Origin: Nitrososphaeria archaeon
Lineage (GTDB): Archaea; Thermoproteota; Nitrososphaeria; Nitrososphaerales; JANXEG01
Assembly (NCBI GenBank): GCA_029775915.1
Contig: JARVKA010000003.1
Location: forward strand, 1-64,000
Length of the DNA: 64,000 nucleotides
Reading direction: 5' to 3'
The first letter of the stretch is position 1. The number at the start of each line of letters is the position of its first letter. Below the pieces are notes generated by a model. It did not search any database, was not told where the DNA came from, and saw only the letters and a list, made by a program, of their open reading frames with translations. The position numbers were made by a program, and so were the translations under genes. Below are positions 1-9,840 of the stretch, in pieces.

Positions 1-1
1 C

Positions 2-163
2 AAACTCTCTAGAATGGAAGGGGTATTTTGCGGTATGTCTACAGGGGCTAATGTACATGTGGCTATTAATGAGGCAAAAAAGCTTAAAGCTGGTCAAAAT
101 GTCGTTACATGCGCCGTTGATCGAGGTGATAGATACTTAACGGATGAACGCTTCATAACTTAA
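2..163 (+). CDS. C-terminal fragment of a PLP-dependent cysteine synthase-family protein (truncated by window edge)
   Basis: Frame 2 reads KLSRMEGVFCGMSTGANVHVAINEAKKLKAGQNVVTCAVDRGDRYLTDERFIT*, resembling the cysteine synthase/OPSS C-terminus (GxSSGAN...VVT...DxGDRYL). Confidence 0.7.
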   Translation, partial: KLSRMEGVFCGMSTGANVHVAINEAKKLKAGQNVVTCAVDRGDRYLTDERFIT

Positions 164-182
164 TTTCCATAAAAATTGAAAG

Positions 183-1040
183 TCAAGCTAATAATTTCGT
201 TACAGCCATAAAAATACCGATAATCATAATTATCAATCCGAATATAAATTCCATTGTTTTACTCTTTAACCTTTTAGCTATTCGAGTACCAATTTGAGCG
301 CCTGTAACCATACCGATTATTAAAGGAATGGCATATTCTAAGGAAACATTATTAAGTAAAATATGTGCCCAAGCTCCTGAAGTGCTGGTAAAGATCATAG
401 CGAATAGTGAAGTGGCTACAGCCAAATGTATAGGTATATTCATTACAATCACATAAACTGGTACTATCATCGTTCCACCACCAACACCGAGGAATCCAGA
501 GGCAAATCCACATAAAGGGAGTAATAATAAACCTAGAGTTAGATTTACATTATAATCGAATACCACACCTGAAGCATCTATTAATTTACGATGCCAACCT
601 TTTAAGTTATTCGTTTTCAACATAACTTGGTTTTTATGAGTTTTTTCTTTCCGCTTAAGAAGAAAGCCAGATCCTAAAATTATTCTCAAACCTACCAAAG
701 CTAAAACGATGCCAAAAATACCACTTAATGTTCTTGAGTCAAAAAATTTAGTAGCGTATGCTCCAAGATACGCTGTCGGGATCGTTAAAATTGCTGTAAG
801 AGCACCGAGCTTCCAATCGATTCTTTTTTGTTTAAAATAAACAATCGTAGCTGAAATAGCTGTGAAGAATACAGTTACGATACTTGTTCCTATAGCAATA
901 TGAGCTTTTAAATTATAAATGAGAATGAGTAATGGGACCATGATAAAGCCACCACCCACACCTATAATACTTGATAAAATACCCATCATTATGGCTATTA
1001 TTGTAAGAATAAACGCTGCTATGATCTCCATACCTCTCAC
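183..1040 (-). CDS. TSUP family (TauE/SafE-like) membrane permease
   Basis: 285 aa, two GxxxGxGGG repeats (IIGVGGGFIMVPLL, FLGVGGGTMIVPV), multiple TM segments. Confidence 0.85.
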   Translation of the reverse strand: MRGMEIIAAFILTIIAIMMGILSSIIGVGGGFIMVPLLILIYNLKAHIAIGTSIVTVFFTAISATIVYFKQKRIDWKLGALTAILTIPTAYLGAYATKFFDSRTLSGIFGIVLALVGLRIILGSGFLLKRKEKTHKNQVMLKTNNLKGWHRKLIDASGVVFDYNVNLTLGLLLLPLCGFASGFLGVGGGTMIVPVYVIVMNIPIHLAVATSLFAMIFTSTSGAWAHILLNNVSLEYAIPLIIGMVTGAQIGTRIAKRLKSKTMEFIFGLIIMIIGIFMAVTKLLA

Positions 1041-1174
1041 AACCCCTTATAATAAAGGGTTATTAATCTTTTGAGTATTAAACTCATTAATAATAATTTG
1101 TACGGGCATATGTGATTGTTATATGGATATGTTAAAGCTTTAGAATTTTTTAAAGCAGAATCAAAATACTATTA

Positions 1175-1864
1175 ATGGCGGGGGATATTTTGCAACAATA
1201 TGATATGGATATAAAAAAGGTTTTGAAGGGTATAGCGGAGATGATTGGAGAAAAAATATCTGCTCTTGAATGGGTAAGTCAAAAAAGGGATCCTTTTCAA
1301 GTCTTAATATCAACTATAATCTCATCAAGAACTAAGGATGAGGTTACAAGAAGAGCTAGTGAAAAACTCTTTAGCGTATATAAAAATGCTTATGAGCTTT
1401 CTCAAGCGAATGAAAGCAAAATCGAAGAGTTGATCAAGCCCGCTGGTTTTTATAGAGTTAAAGCAAAAAGGATTAAGGGAGTTGCTCAATTAATCGTTAA
1501 GAATTTTAATGGTAAAGTTCCAAATAATATTGATGATTTACTTAAGCTACCATCTGTAGGTAGAAAGACTGCAAATTGTGTTTTAGTATATGGTTTTGGT
1601 GAGTCAGCAATACCAGTTGATACTCATGTACATAGAATTGCAAATAGATTGGGCTTGGTAGAATCAAAAACACCTGAGGAGACTGAGCATCAATTAAGAG
1701 AAAGAGTTGAGAAGAAGTATTGGATTCACATTAATGAGCTCTTTGTAAAGTTTGGGCAGAGAATTTGTAAACCTATTAAGCCTAAATGTGATATTTGTAA
1801 ATTAAAATCGGCTTGTAAATGGTATGAAATTAACAAGAAAATTAAAAGCAATATTCAGATTTAA
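1175..1864 (+). CDS. nth: Endonuclease III (HhH-GPD, 4Fe-4S)
   Basis: LPSVGRKTANCVL helix-hairpin-helix, VDTHVHRIANRLGL, C-terminal CxnCxxCxnC cluster. Confidence 0.9.
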   Translation: MAGDILQQYDMDIKKVLKGIAEMIGEKISALEWVSQKRDPFQVLISTIISSRTKDEVTRRASEKLFSVYKNAYELSQANESKIEELIKPAGFYRVKAKRIKGVAQLIVKNFNGKVPNNIDDLLKLPSVGRKTANCVLVYGFGESAIPVDTHVHRIANRLGLVESKTPEETEHQLRERVEKKYWIHINELFVKFGQRICKPIKPKCDICKLKSACKWYEINKKIKSNIQI

Positions 1865-1872
1865 TAAAGAAA

Positions 1873-2436
1873 TTATGCTCTCCACCAATCAAATGATAAA
1901 AATTTAACCTTTCCTTTCTTCACATCACTAATAGCCATAATAAATTGCTTTCTTACAGTAGTAGCCAATCTACCCGATAGAATTATCCCAGTAGCAGATA
2001 TTTTATAATTGGGCTTTACCACTTCTATTAAATATGGAGCATGATCAATACCAGGTCCATATTCATAAACTGCAAAATCACATCCAAATTTGATACCTGG
2101 AGTTACTATATAACCAGCCTTTCTCAACTCCTCATATACCAATAACTTCTCTTTAAAATTCACATATTCTTTACTACAAATCTTTTCAACAGTGTTGAGA
2201 GAAAGTTCTTTATTCGAACCAGCTTTATATACTTTAAGCCTACCGATTTTGATTAAATAAAAGCCCTCAATTAAATCGAGAATTAAAGGCGCTTGAAAAT
2301 CAGCATTTTTCGGCTTTGATATACCAAGAGGTTTGCCATAAAAACCTTCTTTAAATAAAGCTCTAGAATCTTCAATATTCCAAATCACAATTCGATTTTC
2401 AACCAACTCTCCACGAATAATGTTCATAATTATCAC
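1873..2436 (-). CDS. endA: tRNA-splicing endonuclease
   Basis: FAVYEYGPGIDHAPYLIEVV catalytic Tyr/His region and C-terminal domain. Confidence 0.85.
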   Translation of the reverse strand: MIIMNIIRGELVENRIVIWNIEDSRALFKEGFYGKPLGISKPKNADFQAPLILDLIEGFYLIKIGRLKVYKAGSNKELSLNTVEKICSKEYVNFKEKLLVYEELRKAGYIVTPGIKFGCDFAVYEYGPGIDHAPYLIEVVKPNYKISATGIILSGRLATTVRKQFIMAISDVKKGKVKFLSFDWWRA

Positions 2437-2440
2437 TAAT

Positions 2441-3094
2441 TTAAAGGCCTAATGCAAGTATAATAGCTGAGTCTGCAGCACGAAGGCATGTATCACATAC
2501 AGCTTCCATATGCTCAATAATATCTTTTAACATAATTAAACCCCTTATATCACTAACGGTATTCAAAGCTTTAGTAATAATAGCCCTATATTTCGCATCC
2601 ATTTGCCGCTCAACTTTTTGCACATCATTAACCAATTCAATGCTAGCTGAAGGATTTATAATCAAGGCTTGAATTAATTTATTTAAATTTTGAACCGCTT
2701 CAACCGTTAAATCGATTATATCTTTAAGTTCATCTTTTAACTTACCCTCAATTAAAATATTTGGATTTAATTGAGTTAATCTGAAAAATGCAGCACCAAT
2801 ATAAGCTACAACTTCCTCAATATTATACGCTGTTCTTAAAAGATCTTCCCGATTCATCATCATAGTCCCTATTTCAGCAACCTCTCTCGTTAAAGTTCTT
2901 CTAAGAAACTCTACATCCTCCTCAGCCTTTCCCATCCTCTCCTTTATCTCAGCTATGATCTTCTCATCACGATTTGTAATAGAGGAGAAAGCTAAAGCGA
3001 GATCACGAGCCGCATCTAATACGAGTCTAGATTCATCTTGGAGTATCGATAAAGTCTTCCTACGTGCTTGTGTCTCTAACTCTCCGCTGAACAT
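2441..3094 (-). CDS. DUF47/PhoU-like phosphate transport regulator family protein
   Basis: Helical protein with DIIEHMEAVCDTCLRAADSA C-terminal motif typical of the DUF47 family. Confidence 0.7.
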   Translation of the reverse strand: MFSGELETQARRKTLSILQDESRLVLDAARDLALAFSSITNRDEKIIAEIKERMGKAEEDVEFLRRTLTREVAEIGTMMMNREDLLRTAYNIEEVVAYIGAAFFRLTQLNPNILIEGKLKDELKDIIDLTVEAVQNLNKLIQALIINPSASIELVNDVQKVERQMDAKYRAIITKALNTVSDIRGLIMLKDIIEHMEAVCDTCLRAADSAIILALGL

Positions 3095-3265
3095 TGTTAA
3101 ATCACAAAGACTATAATATAATATAGCATATTGCTTAAAATATTTATCTTTAGAAATAAAGTTTAATAAAGATTGAATTAATTAAAAATATTTAAGTAAG
3201 ATTCGAGTAAAAGTTAAGTTTTTAAAAAGAATTTAATAAAATTTTAAATATTGTATTATTTGAAA

Positions 3266-5047
3266 TTATTCTGAAGGTTTCTCCTCAATTCTCTTTAATT
3301 GTTTACGATAAATTTCAACAATCTCATCAACCGTTGTAGCATCTTCAGGGTCTTTATCATCTCTTAATCGACCAGTGTATTTAGGAAATCTTAAAGCCAA
3401 GCCACTACCCTTTCTAATTCTATCTAATCCACAAGTATGTATTGGGCTTAAGGTAATCTCAGCAGCAATAGTTTCAATCACTATTTTTGGTAAAAACCAT
3501 ACATCAGCATCTATCTTTGAATCAACCCTCGCATGTTTATGAGGAATTTTGTAAGGATCGAGAAGTTTAGGAAAATAATCTAAATCCTCATCAGTAAAAC
3601 CAGTACCAATTTTACACGCAGTTTTAAACTCATCAGTTTCTTTATCATATGCAGCTAAAAGAAAAGTACCATACTTTCCAGCCCTTCTTCCTTTACCATA
3701 AAAGGCGCCTACAATAACAAGATCGATGGTATCACTCAATTCAACTCTATATTCTCTCTTTAACTTTATCCAAGCGAACTCACGTGCACCCGCACGATAA
3801 ATGCTATTCAAATCTTTAATAACGAGACCTTCACAACCATCAGTTATAGCTTGCTCCATAAATCTCTCAATCTCTTCAGGCTTGGTAGCGATAATTGTAG
3901 GAACAAGCTTAACCCTCTCCATCTCCACAATAATTTCTTCCAAGCGCTTCCTTCTCTCCACATAAGGCTTCGTCACATACTCTTCACCATTTGCATATAA
4001 TAAATCGAAGAAGTTAAGAGCTATAGGGTATTGTTTCATCGCCTCCTCTATACCATACTTTCTTCTACGATGCATCAATTCTTGAAAAGGCAAATATTCA
4101 CCAGTATCTATATTTATCGCTACCACTTCAGCCTCCAAAATCCCATCATTAACCTTAACACTTTCATTCACCAATTTAATAGCATCTGGATAATGGTGAG
4201 TTATATTCTCCAATCTTCTTGAAAAGAGTATTACTTTATCGCCTTGCTTATGAATTTGTAACCTTTCACCATCGAGTTTATACTCAGCTGCAGCCTTACC
4301 CTCCAACTTATTTAAAATTTCTTCAGCGCTCTCCAACCTTTCAGCTAACATAGGTCTTATAGGCCTTCCAACTTGAATCTTAAACTCTTCCAAACCTCGA
4401 AGACCTTTTAAAGCTACAGTCTTTGCAACCAAGCCTAAATCACTGGATAAATTGTAAGCTCTTTCTAAAATTGGTCTATTTGCTTTATCATCAGTGTATG
4501 CAATAGCTAAAGCATCTAAAACGGTGTAATCGGCTATACCTAAGCGGAGTTGACCAGTAACCATTCTCACAATATACTTAGCCTCCAAAGGTGTAGCATC
4601 ATTTAATAAACGTGATAAATTCCGAAGTTTAATATCTATAGAGCCTTCGCCTGAAGTTTTAGCCATTCTTTCAAATGTGGCATAAACATCCTCTACAGTT
4701 AATGGCTTGGAGAATAGAGTTGTTTGAACTTTATTCTTCAAAAGGGCTTCAGCCACTAATCCGATATCGCCAAGTTTTTGAAAAGTTTCTGCAACTTTCT
4801 CTTGACTCGCCCCAGATACCATTGAAAGAGCTCTCATAGCCAATTTTTCAGCCACACCAATTTCAACACCCATATAATCTGGGTAAAGCTTGCCTTGTGT
4901 TAAATAAACTACTTTATCAACTAATTCTTTGGGCGTTTTCTTTAATAAATCCACAAGTATACTTGTTAATTCAAGCCTTTTTGTAGTTTGGCTCATAGCT
5001 TCGTAAGCTTCAGCTATAATAGAATAATCCACATTACCGCCCTCCAA
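3266..5047 (-). CDS. lig: ATP-dependent DNA ligase
   Basis: 593 aa; motif I EYKLDGERLQIHK, motif III FFDLLY, C-terminal ALRFPKYTGRLRDDK. Confidence 0.95.
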   Translation of the reverse strand: MEGGNVDYSIIAEAYEAMSQTTKRLELTSILVDLLKKTPKELVDKVVYLTQGKLYPDYMGVEIGVAEKLAMRALSMVSGASQEKVAETFQKLGDIGLVAEALLKNKVQTTLFSKPLTVEDVYATFERMAKTSGEGSIDIKLRNLSRLLNDATPLEAKYIVRMVTGQLRLGIADYTVLDALAIAYTDDKANRPILERAYNLSSDLGLVAKTVALKGLRGLEEFKIQVGRPIRPMLAERLESAEEILNKLEGKAAAEYKLDGERLQIHKQGDKVILFSRRLENITHHYPDAIKLVNESVKVNDGILEAEVVAINIDTGEYLPFQELMHRRRKYGIEEAMKQYPIALNFFDLLYANGEEYVTKPYVERRKRLEEIIVEMERVKLVPTIIATKPEEIERFMEQAITDGCEGLVIKDLNSIYRAGAREFAWIKLKREYRVELSDTIDLVIVGAFYGKGRRAGKYGTFLLAAYDKETDEFKTACKIGTGFTDEDLDYFPKLLDPYKIPHKHARVDSKIDADVWFLPKIVIETIAAEITLSPIHTCGLDRIRKGSGLALRFPKYTGRLRDDKDPEDATTVDEIVEIYRKQLKRIEEKPSE

Positions 5048-5126
5048 AATTAAATTTAAGATCTTTATATAAATTCATAATCTTTGGAAATAATGGATTT
5101 TAACCTATTTTTTTCAAAATGAGAAT

Positions 5127-5498
5127 TTGAGTTTTTATCAAAAAATACTTATATTTGTTAATATTATAATGGTTATTGAAATGGGCGGTACTAAAAAGAG
5201 ACCATTAGCTCAAATGGAGAAGGCTCAATTAAGAGAAGCACTTGCTAAAAAAGAAAAAGAGGTTGCTCGAGCTGCTCAACAATCTAAAAAGCCGAGCGGC
5301 GTATCCTTCAAGTTTGATGAAGCTGATATAATTAAAACCTTCAATACATTAAAAGCTATAACCCTTTACAATGTTGCAAAGAGCTTAGGGGTGAAAGCAT
5401 CGGTAGCTTCCGCATTGATTAAAACATTCGAGTCAAAAGGATTATTGAAAAAGGTTGGAGGGTATAGTGGCCATTACGTATATGCATTATCAACTTAA
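5127..5498 (+). CDS. rps25e: 30S ribosomal protein S25e (true start probably downstream, near MVIEMGGTKKRP)
   Basis: Lys-rich N-terminus followed by winged helix: ITLYNVAKSLGVKASVASALIKTFESKGLLKKVGGYSGHYVY. Confidence 0.85.
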   Translation: MSFYQKILIFVNIIMVIEMGGTKKRPLAQMEKAQLREALAKKEKEVARAAQQSKKPSGVSFKFDEADIIKTFNTLKAITLYNVAKSLGVKASVASALIKTFESKGLLKKVGGYSGHYVYALST

Positions 5499-5515
5499 TT
5501 AAGATAATACTTACA

Positions 5516-5683
5516 TTAATCTTCTAACTTCTTCACTTCAATCCCATCAGGTTTAAATGGCCATACCTCATTCAAAATAGCATTCTTAATAATCTCACAA
5601 ATTTCATCCTCACTTTTATCCTTCAATTCAGAATTCTTAATCTCAAGAATTATCGATTTTTGAATTAAAATTTTGAACTTCAC
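5516..5683 (-). CDS. Small hypothetical protein (55 aa, GTG start), not in supplied ORF track
   Basis: Reverse frame reads VKFKILIQKSIILEIKNSELKDKSEDEICEIIKNAILNEVWPFKPDGIEVKKLED*, preceded by a GGTGAT Shine-Dalgarno-like motif; fills the S25e to 5755 gap. Confidence 0.5.
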   Translation of the reverse strand: MKFKILIQKSIILEIKNSELKDKSEDEICEIIKNAILNEVWPFKPDGIEVKKLED

Positions 5684-5754
5684 ATTAATCACCTTTATGG
5701 ATAAAATTTATCACCCTTTACAACGGAAATAATTTTACCCATTGGAATGAATAT

Positions 5755-6135
5755 TTATTCAATTATTCGAATTGAAATTACATCACCAGGTCCAACTTTC
5801 TCAAGAATCTCTATACCTGAATTAATTCTACCCAAAGGATTCATAGCTTTTAACACACTTGTGTCTTTGAGAAAGAAGCAAATACTCCCATTGAGGGGAA
5901 GAAAAGCAATCTCACCTCTCTTAAAAGATGTGCGAGCCTTCTCCAAACCAATCACCACCCCAGATATAAAGTATATAAAGCTATCTTCAAACTTATTAGC
6001 CCTACCCTCTAAAGGCATACTCCTTATTAAGTGATTTACGGTAATGGGAGCTAAGTGTTTAAAGAATGTTCCCTCAGCAACACCCTTTCTTAAAACTTCA
6101 ATTCGAATATTTACCTTTGAGTAAGAAATCAACAA
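5755..6135 (-). CDS. Cyclophilin-like family protein (COG2164-like)
   Basis: 126 aa; HLIRSMPLEGRANKF...YFISGVVIGLEK...KRGEIAFLPLNGSICFF resembles archaeal cyclophilin-like proteins. Confidence 0.6.
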   Translation of the reverse strand: MLISYSKVNIRIEVLRKGVAEGTFFKHLAPITVNHLIRSMPLEGRANKFEDSFIYFISGVVIGLEKARTSFKRGEIAFLPLNGSICFFLKDTSVLKAMNPLGRINSGIEILEKVGPGDVISIRIIE

Positions 6136-6192
6136 TAATACAATTGATTAAAGGGATTTAAATTTTATAGCTTTTCAAATCACGCAGTTTAA

Positions 6193-6603
6193 GTGCTCAA
6201 TTATTCAAAAATCACTCAAAAAGCCTCCGTAAGCTTTATTTCCCTACAATTTATTCTTTTAATATCTTCAAGGGGGCTTATTATGATCAAATCTTATGAG
6301 TCTTTAATAAAGAATAAAAATATGGTGAAGAGTAATTTAAAAGAAGTGAAGAATTCTGTTGAACAATTTCAAGTTAAAATTGGACCTAATAAATTAACAC
6401 GTTTTGAGAGAGCGAGAATTATTGGGGCAAGAGCGCTTCAACTCTCTCTTGGCGCTCCACCATTTATACCAATCCCTCCAAATATAAAAGATCCAATTAG
6501 TTTAGCAATAGCTGAGCTTGAAGCAAAAGCTCTTCCAATTTCAATACGACGCACACTTCCAGATGGGACTTATCAAGATATACCCATTGATGTATTACTT
6601 TAA
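6193..6603 (+). CDS. rpo6: DNA-directed RNA polymerase subunit K/Rpo6 (start uncertain)
   Basis: [24 protein letters not shown]...[26 protein letters not shown] is the Rpo6/RpoK signature. Confidence 0.9.
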   Translation: MLNYSKITQKASVSFISLQFILLISSRGLIMIKSYESLIKNKNMVKSNLKEVKNSVEQFQVKIGPNKLTRFERARIIGARALQLSLGAPPFIPIPPNIKDPISLAIAELEAKALPISIRRTLPDGTYQDIPIDVLL

Positions 6604-6680
6604 TTGCAATAATCACAATAAAACTCTTTTTTAAAAATAAGTTTATATAGAAAGTTTTAACCTTTTTAATGTGAGCGGTA

Positions 6681-7028
6681 TTGTCCAAGCCTAATATTAG
6701 TAAATCAACGGGAGAATCAGCCAAGCCTCAAGAAGTAGTTAAAAAGCCAGTAAGAGCTTCACCTCCAAATCATATCTTTATAGGAAAGAAGCCGATTATG
6801 AGTTATGCTTTATCATCATTGATCCAATTGGCACAAAGTGATGAAGTCGTTTTAAAAGCAAGAGGTATGGTTATTTCTAGAGCGGTTGATGTAGCTCAAA
6901 TTATAACGAAAAAATTGGGCAATAATGCATATGAAGTGAAGAGTATTAAAATCGATACAGAGAAAGTAGGAACTGGAGAAAATGTTAGAAATGTATCCAC
7001 AATTGAGATAACGATAGGGCGTAAATAA
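6681..7028 (+). CDS. albA: Alba DNA/RNA-binding protein
   Basis: NHIFIGKKPIMSYALSSLIQL...VVLKARGMVISRAVDVAQII. Confidence 0.95.
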   Translation: MSKPNISKSTGESAKPQEVVKKPVRASPPNHIFIGKKPIMSYALSSLIQLAQSDEVVLKARGMVISRAVDVAQIITKKLGNNAYEVKSIKIDTEKVGTGENVRNVSTIEITIGRK

Positions 7029-7230
7029 TAATTAAGCCTTTTTAAACAAGCTCTTAATAAATGGCTTTGGCTTGATTGAAGTTTAATTAAATTAATAAAT
7101 CAAGTTTAGAAAATTAGAGTTACAAAAGGTTTGCATATTCACTCTTTCATAATTTTTGATTTATAATAAGAAATATTTGATCGAAATATTTTTAAGCAAA
7201 TTTTTTGAAATCTTTTGTAACTAATAAAAG

Positions 7231-8559
7231 ATGGCTGAATTAAATTACTTACCATTGTTGGAAACACAAGTTTCACAACGCATTCTCTCCGATAGTGAAA
7301 TTGAGCTATTGGTTAAGCATTATGGCACACCCCTTTATGTAATAGATGAAGCAACACTTAGAAAAAAGGTAAGGGATCTTAAATCTGCTTACAGCAATTT
7401 TGAAGGTTTTGTGAAGATAGCATACTCTATGAAGGCTAATTTTAACCCTAGTGTGATTAAAGTCTTTATCTCAGAGAATACACTTTTTGATGTTACTTCA
7501 ATTGGCGAATTATACTTTTATTTAAAGTGTGGTGGAAATAGTGAAAATGTTATTTACACTAGCGTCACAGAAGAAAAATCTGAGTATATTGAAGTATTGA
7601 AGAAAGGTATATCTACAATCGTTGTTAGTTCATACAATGGATTATTAAATTTAATCGATGCATCCAATGCATTAAATATACAACCAAAAGTTCTTATTCG
7701 AGTCAATCCAGAAGTTGGTGTTAAAGCTGAAGTAAGAGCATCTTATAGATATGGTAAATTTGGTGTACCATTTAATACAAATGCATTGGATAGTGCAAAA
7801 TGCTTATTAAAAAAGATTCTTTCTACACAACAATTAAAATTTGAAGGATTTCATTTCCACTTGGGCTCACAAATCACTGATCCAACTTGTTATTTAAATG
7901 CTTTAGATAAACTTGAGAATTTCATATTAAGAATGAGAAAAATCTATCCAGATTTAAACTTCAATACTATAGATATAGGTGGTGGTACACCAGTTTTTTA
8001 TGATGAACCGGTACCAACACCTTATCAAATTGGATCATTGGTATCAGAGAGATTGAATCGTATGAGAAATAATTTAAATTGTAAATTCGATTTGATTGTT
8101 GAGAGTGGTAGATATTTATCTGCAGAGGCATGTATTTTAATTTCAAAAGTTGTGAATGTTAAAGAGTATGCGAATCAAAAGTATGTATTTTTGGATTCTG
8201 GCTATCATTTACTCCTCGATGCCGCTTTACTCCGCCAACCATATCCTTTAGAAGTTATTCCTAAATCATGGGTTAAAGATAATTTAAAGGTAAATGTTGT
8301 AGGTAGATTGTGTGATACTTATGATGTATTCGTAGTACCACCATCATCAAATCTATCAGGGATTGAATGTGGCAAATTGGTTGTATTTTACAATGTGGGC
8401 GCATATTCAATAGTCTTTAATATGCCATTCCATTGCCAAACCAAGCCAGCTATAGTAATGAGATTAATGGATGGTAGGTATGTATTAGCAAGAAAGGCTC
8501 AATCATTAGAAGAGCTTTTCAATGAAGAAGGCGGGTATTTAGATCTTTCATCAACATAA
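7231..8559 (+). CDS. lysA: Diaminopimelate decarboxylase-family PLP decarboxylase
   Basis: YGTPLYVIDEATLRKK, VKIAYSMKAN, GFHFHLGSQI, IDIGGGTPV, VESGRY motifs of fold-III decarboxylases. Confidence 0.8.
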   Translation: MAELNYLPLLETQVSQRILSDSEIELLVKHYGTPLYVIDEATLRKKVRDLKSAYSNFEGFVKIAYSMKANFNPSVIKVFISENTLFDVTSIGELYFYLKCGGNSENVIYTSVTEEKSEYIEVLKKGISTIVVSSYNGLLNLIDASNALNIQPKVLIRVNPEVGVKAEVRASYRYGKFGVPFNTNALDSAKCLLKKILSTQQLKFEGFHFHLGSQITDPTCYLNALDKLENFILRMRKIYPDLNFNTIDIGGGTPVFYDEPVPTPYQIGSLVSERLNRMRNNLNCKFDLIVESGRYLSAEACILISKVVNVKEYANQKYVFLDSGYHLLLDAALLRQPYPLEVIPKSWVKDNLKVNVVGRLCDTYDVFVVPPSSNLSGIECGKLVVFYNVGAYSIVFNMPFHCQTKPAIVMRLMDGRYVLARKAQSLEELFNEEGGYLDLSST

Positions 8560-8699
8560 TCCTTTTAAAATTAATTCATATTAAAATTTTATAACACAAT
8601 TATAAGCTATCTAATCTATCCAATATATGAGTTAGTGTTAAAATTGTAAATAAAAATTATTTTTCTTTTAATACACTAAACGAGAAAAATAATAATTAA

Positions 8700-8749
8700 A
8701 AAAGTTTCAAAATAAAAATAAAAAGTGGGGGAGCTCCTTATCGGAGCTT
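8700..8749 (-). terminator. Candidate intrinsic terminator of the S-layer/anchor operon, hairpin overlaps the stop codon
   Basis: Minus strand AGCTCCGATAAGGAGCT (6-bp stem, 5-nt loop containing TAA stop) followed by CCCCCACTTTTTATTTTTATTTT. Confidence 0.5.
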
Positions 8750-9835
8750 TCTTACAAGTATTACTAGCTCTAATACTAAAGTGATAACTACTAGCGCTGC
8801 TACAACCAGTATGAATGTTGTTGATGATGATACTCCAGCACTTATACTATCAAGTGTGCCCTTTAATGCACCTACATCAGTCTTAACTCCAGCTACTGCA
8901 CCACTTATTGCAGCTTGAGCTGATGATACTGCACCACTTATTGCAGCTTTTGAGTCATCTACAGCTTTTGCTAAAGCCTTTTGTGCATCACTTACAGCTG
9001 TTTTGATCTTATCTTCAGTAGCTTTTATTGAGTCTGTTATAGCTTTTTGTACACTATCTAACTTCTTTGAGATTGCCTCACTACTATCAGTAATTGCTTT
9101 CTTTAAATCTGCAATATCAGTTGCGGTAGCCAATTTTGGTATAACTTGGAATGTTGCTTGACCATTACCATCTGTATCTTCAGCTGTTGCAGCTATTTGG
9201 ATACCATAAATTCCTGTGTCTGTAACTTTATATTCTAAGTAATACCAACCTGTATCGATCTTTTTAATAGCAGGTTTTACATTAATCTTTGCACCTTTTG
9301 GATCCACAATTGTAGCTGATTTAATATCTGGATCAACCGTTTTTCCTGCGTATGTGAATAATACATAAGCTTTAGCGGTATCACCAGATTGAATCGTTGA
9401 TGGAACGCTAATACTCACTTGTAATGTAACTAATGGTACTGGTGGCTTTGGTGGTACAATTTCTTTTATAAGTGTTATTTTCTTCTCAGCTGTGAGTCCA
9501 GTTATTGAGTCGGTAGCTTTTAAAGTATATGTTCCTTCAACCCAAGCCTTTGATGTAATAATCTTTGCGCTATAAGCACCTGTTGAATCACTCATCGCTT
9601 GCTCTAAAGCTACTAAAACGTTAGCTGGGTTGTAAAGTCTAATCGTTATTGCACTATTAGGTGTCGCTGTACCTGATATAAGAATTGACTCACCTAAAAC
9701 ATATGAGTCTTTATCAGTCGCTATTGTAATAACCTCAGCAGATACTGGTGCTATCGCTGATATAAGCATCAATGCGACGAATATTGGCAGTATTAATTTA
9801 TTGGTAAAAAAGAGGGGGTGGGAGGCCATTTTCAT
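8738..9835 (-). CDS. Secreted S-layer anchor/stalk-like protein (signal peptide, Ig-like domains, coiled coil, C-terminal TM)
   Basis: N-terminal signal, Ala/Lys heptad-rich region, C-terminal TTFILVVAALVVITLVLELVILVRKLR TM; 5 bp downstream of the putative S-layer gene. Confidence 0.7.
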   Translation of the reverse strand: MKMASHPLFFTNKLILPIFVALMLISAIAPVSAEVITIATDKDSYVLGESILISGTATPNSAITIRLYNPANVLVALEQAMSDSTGAYSAKIITSKAWVEGTYTLKATDSITGLTAEKKITLIKEIVPPKPPVPLVTLQVSISVPSTIQSGDTAKAYVLFTYAGKTVDPDIKSATIVDPKGAKINVKPAIKKIDTGWYYLEYKVTDTGIYGIQIAATAEDTDGNGQATFQVIPKLATATDIADLKKAITDSSEAISKKLDSVQKAITDSIKATEDKIKTAVSDAQKALAKAVDDSKAAISGAVSSAQAAISGAVAGVKTDVGALKGTLDSISAGVSSSTTFILVVAALVVITLVLELVILVRKLR

Positions 9836-9840
9836 TTACC

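Noticed and set aside
5747-6034. 95-aa + strand ORF
   Set aside because: Antisense to the cyclophilin-like gene, which has a recognisable family pattern.
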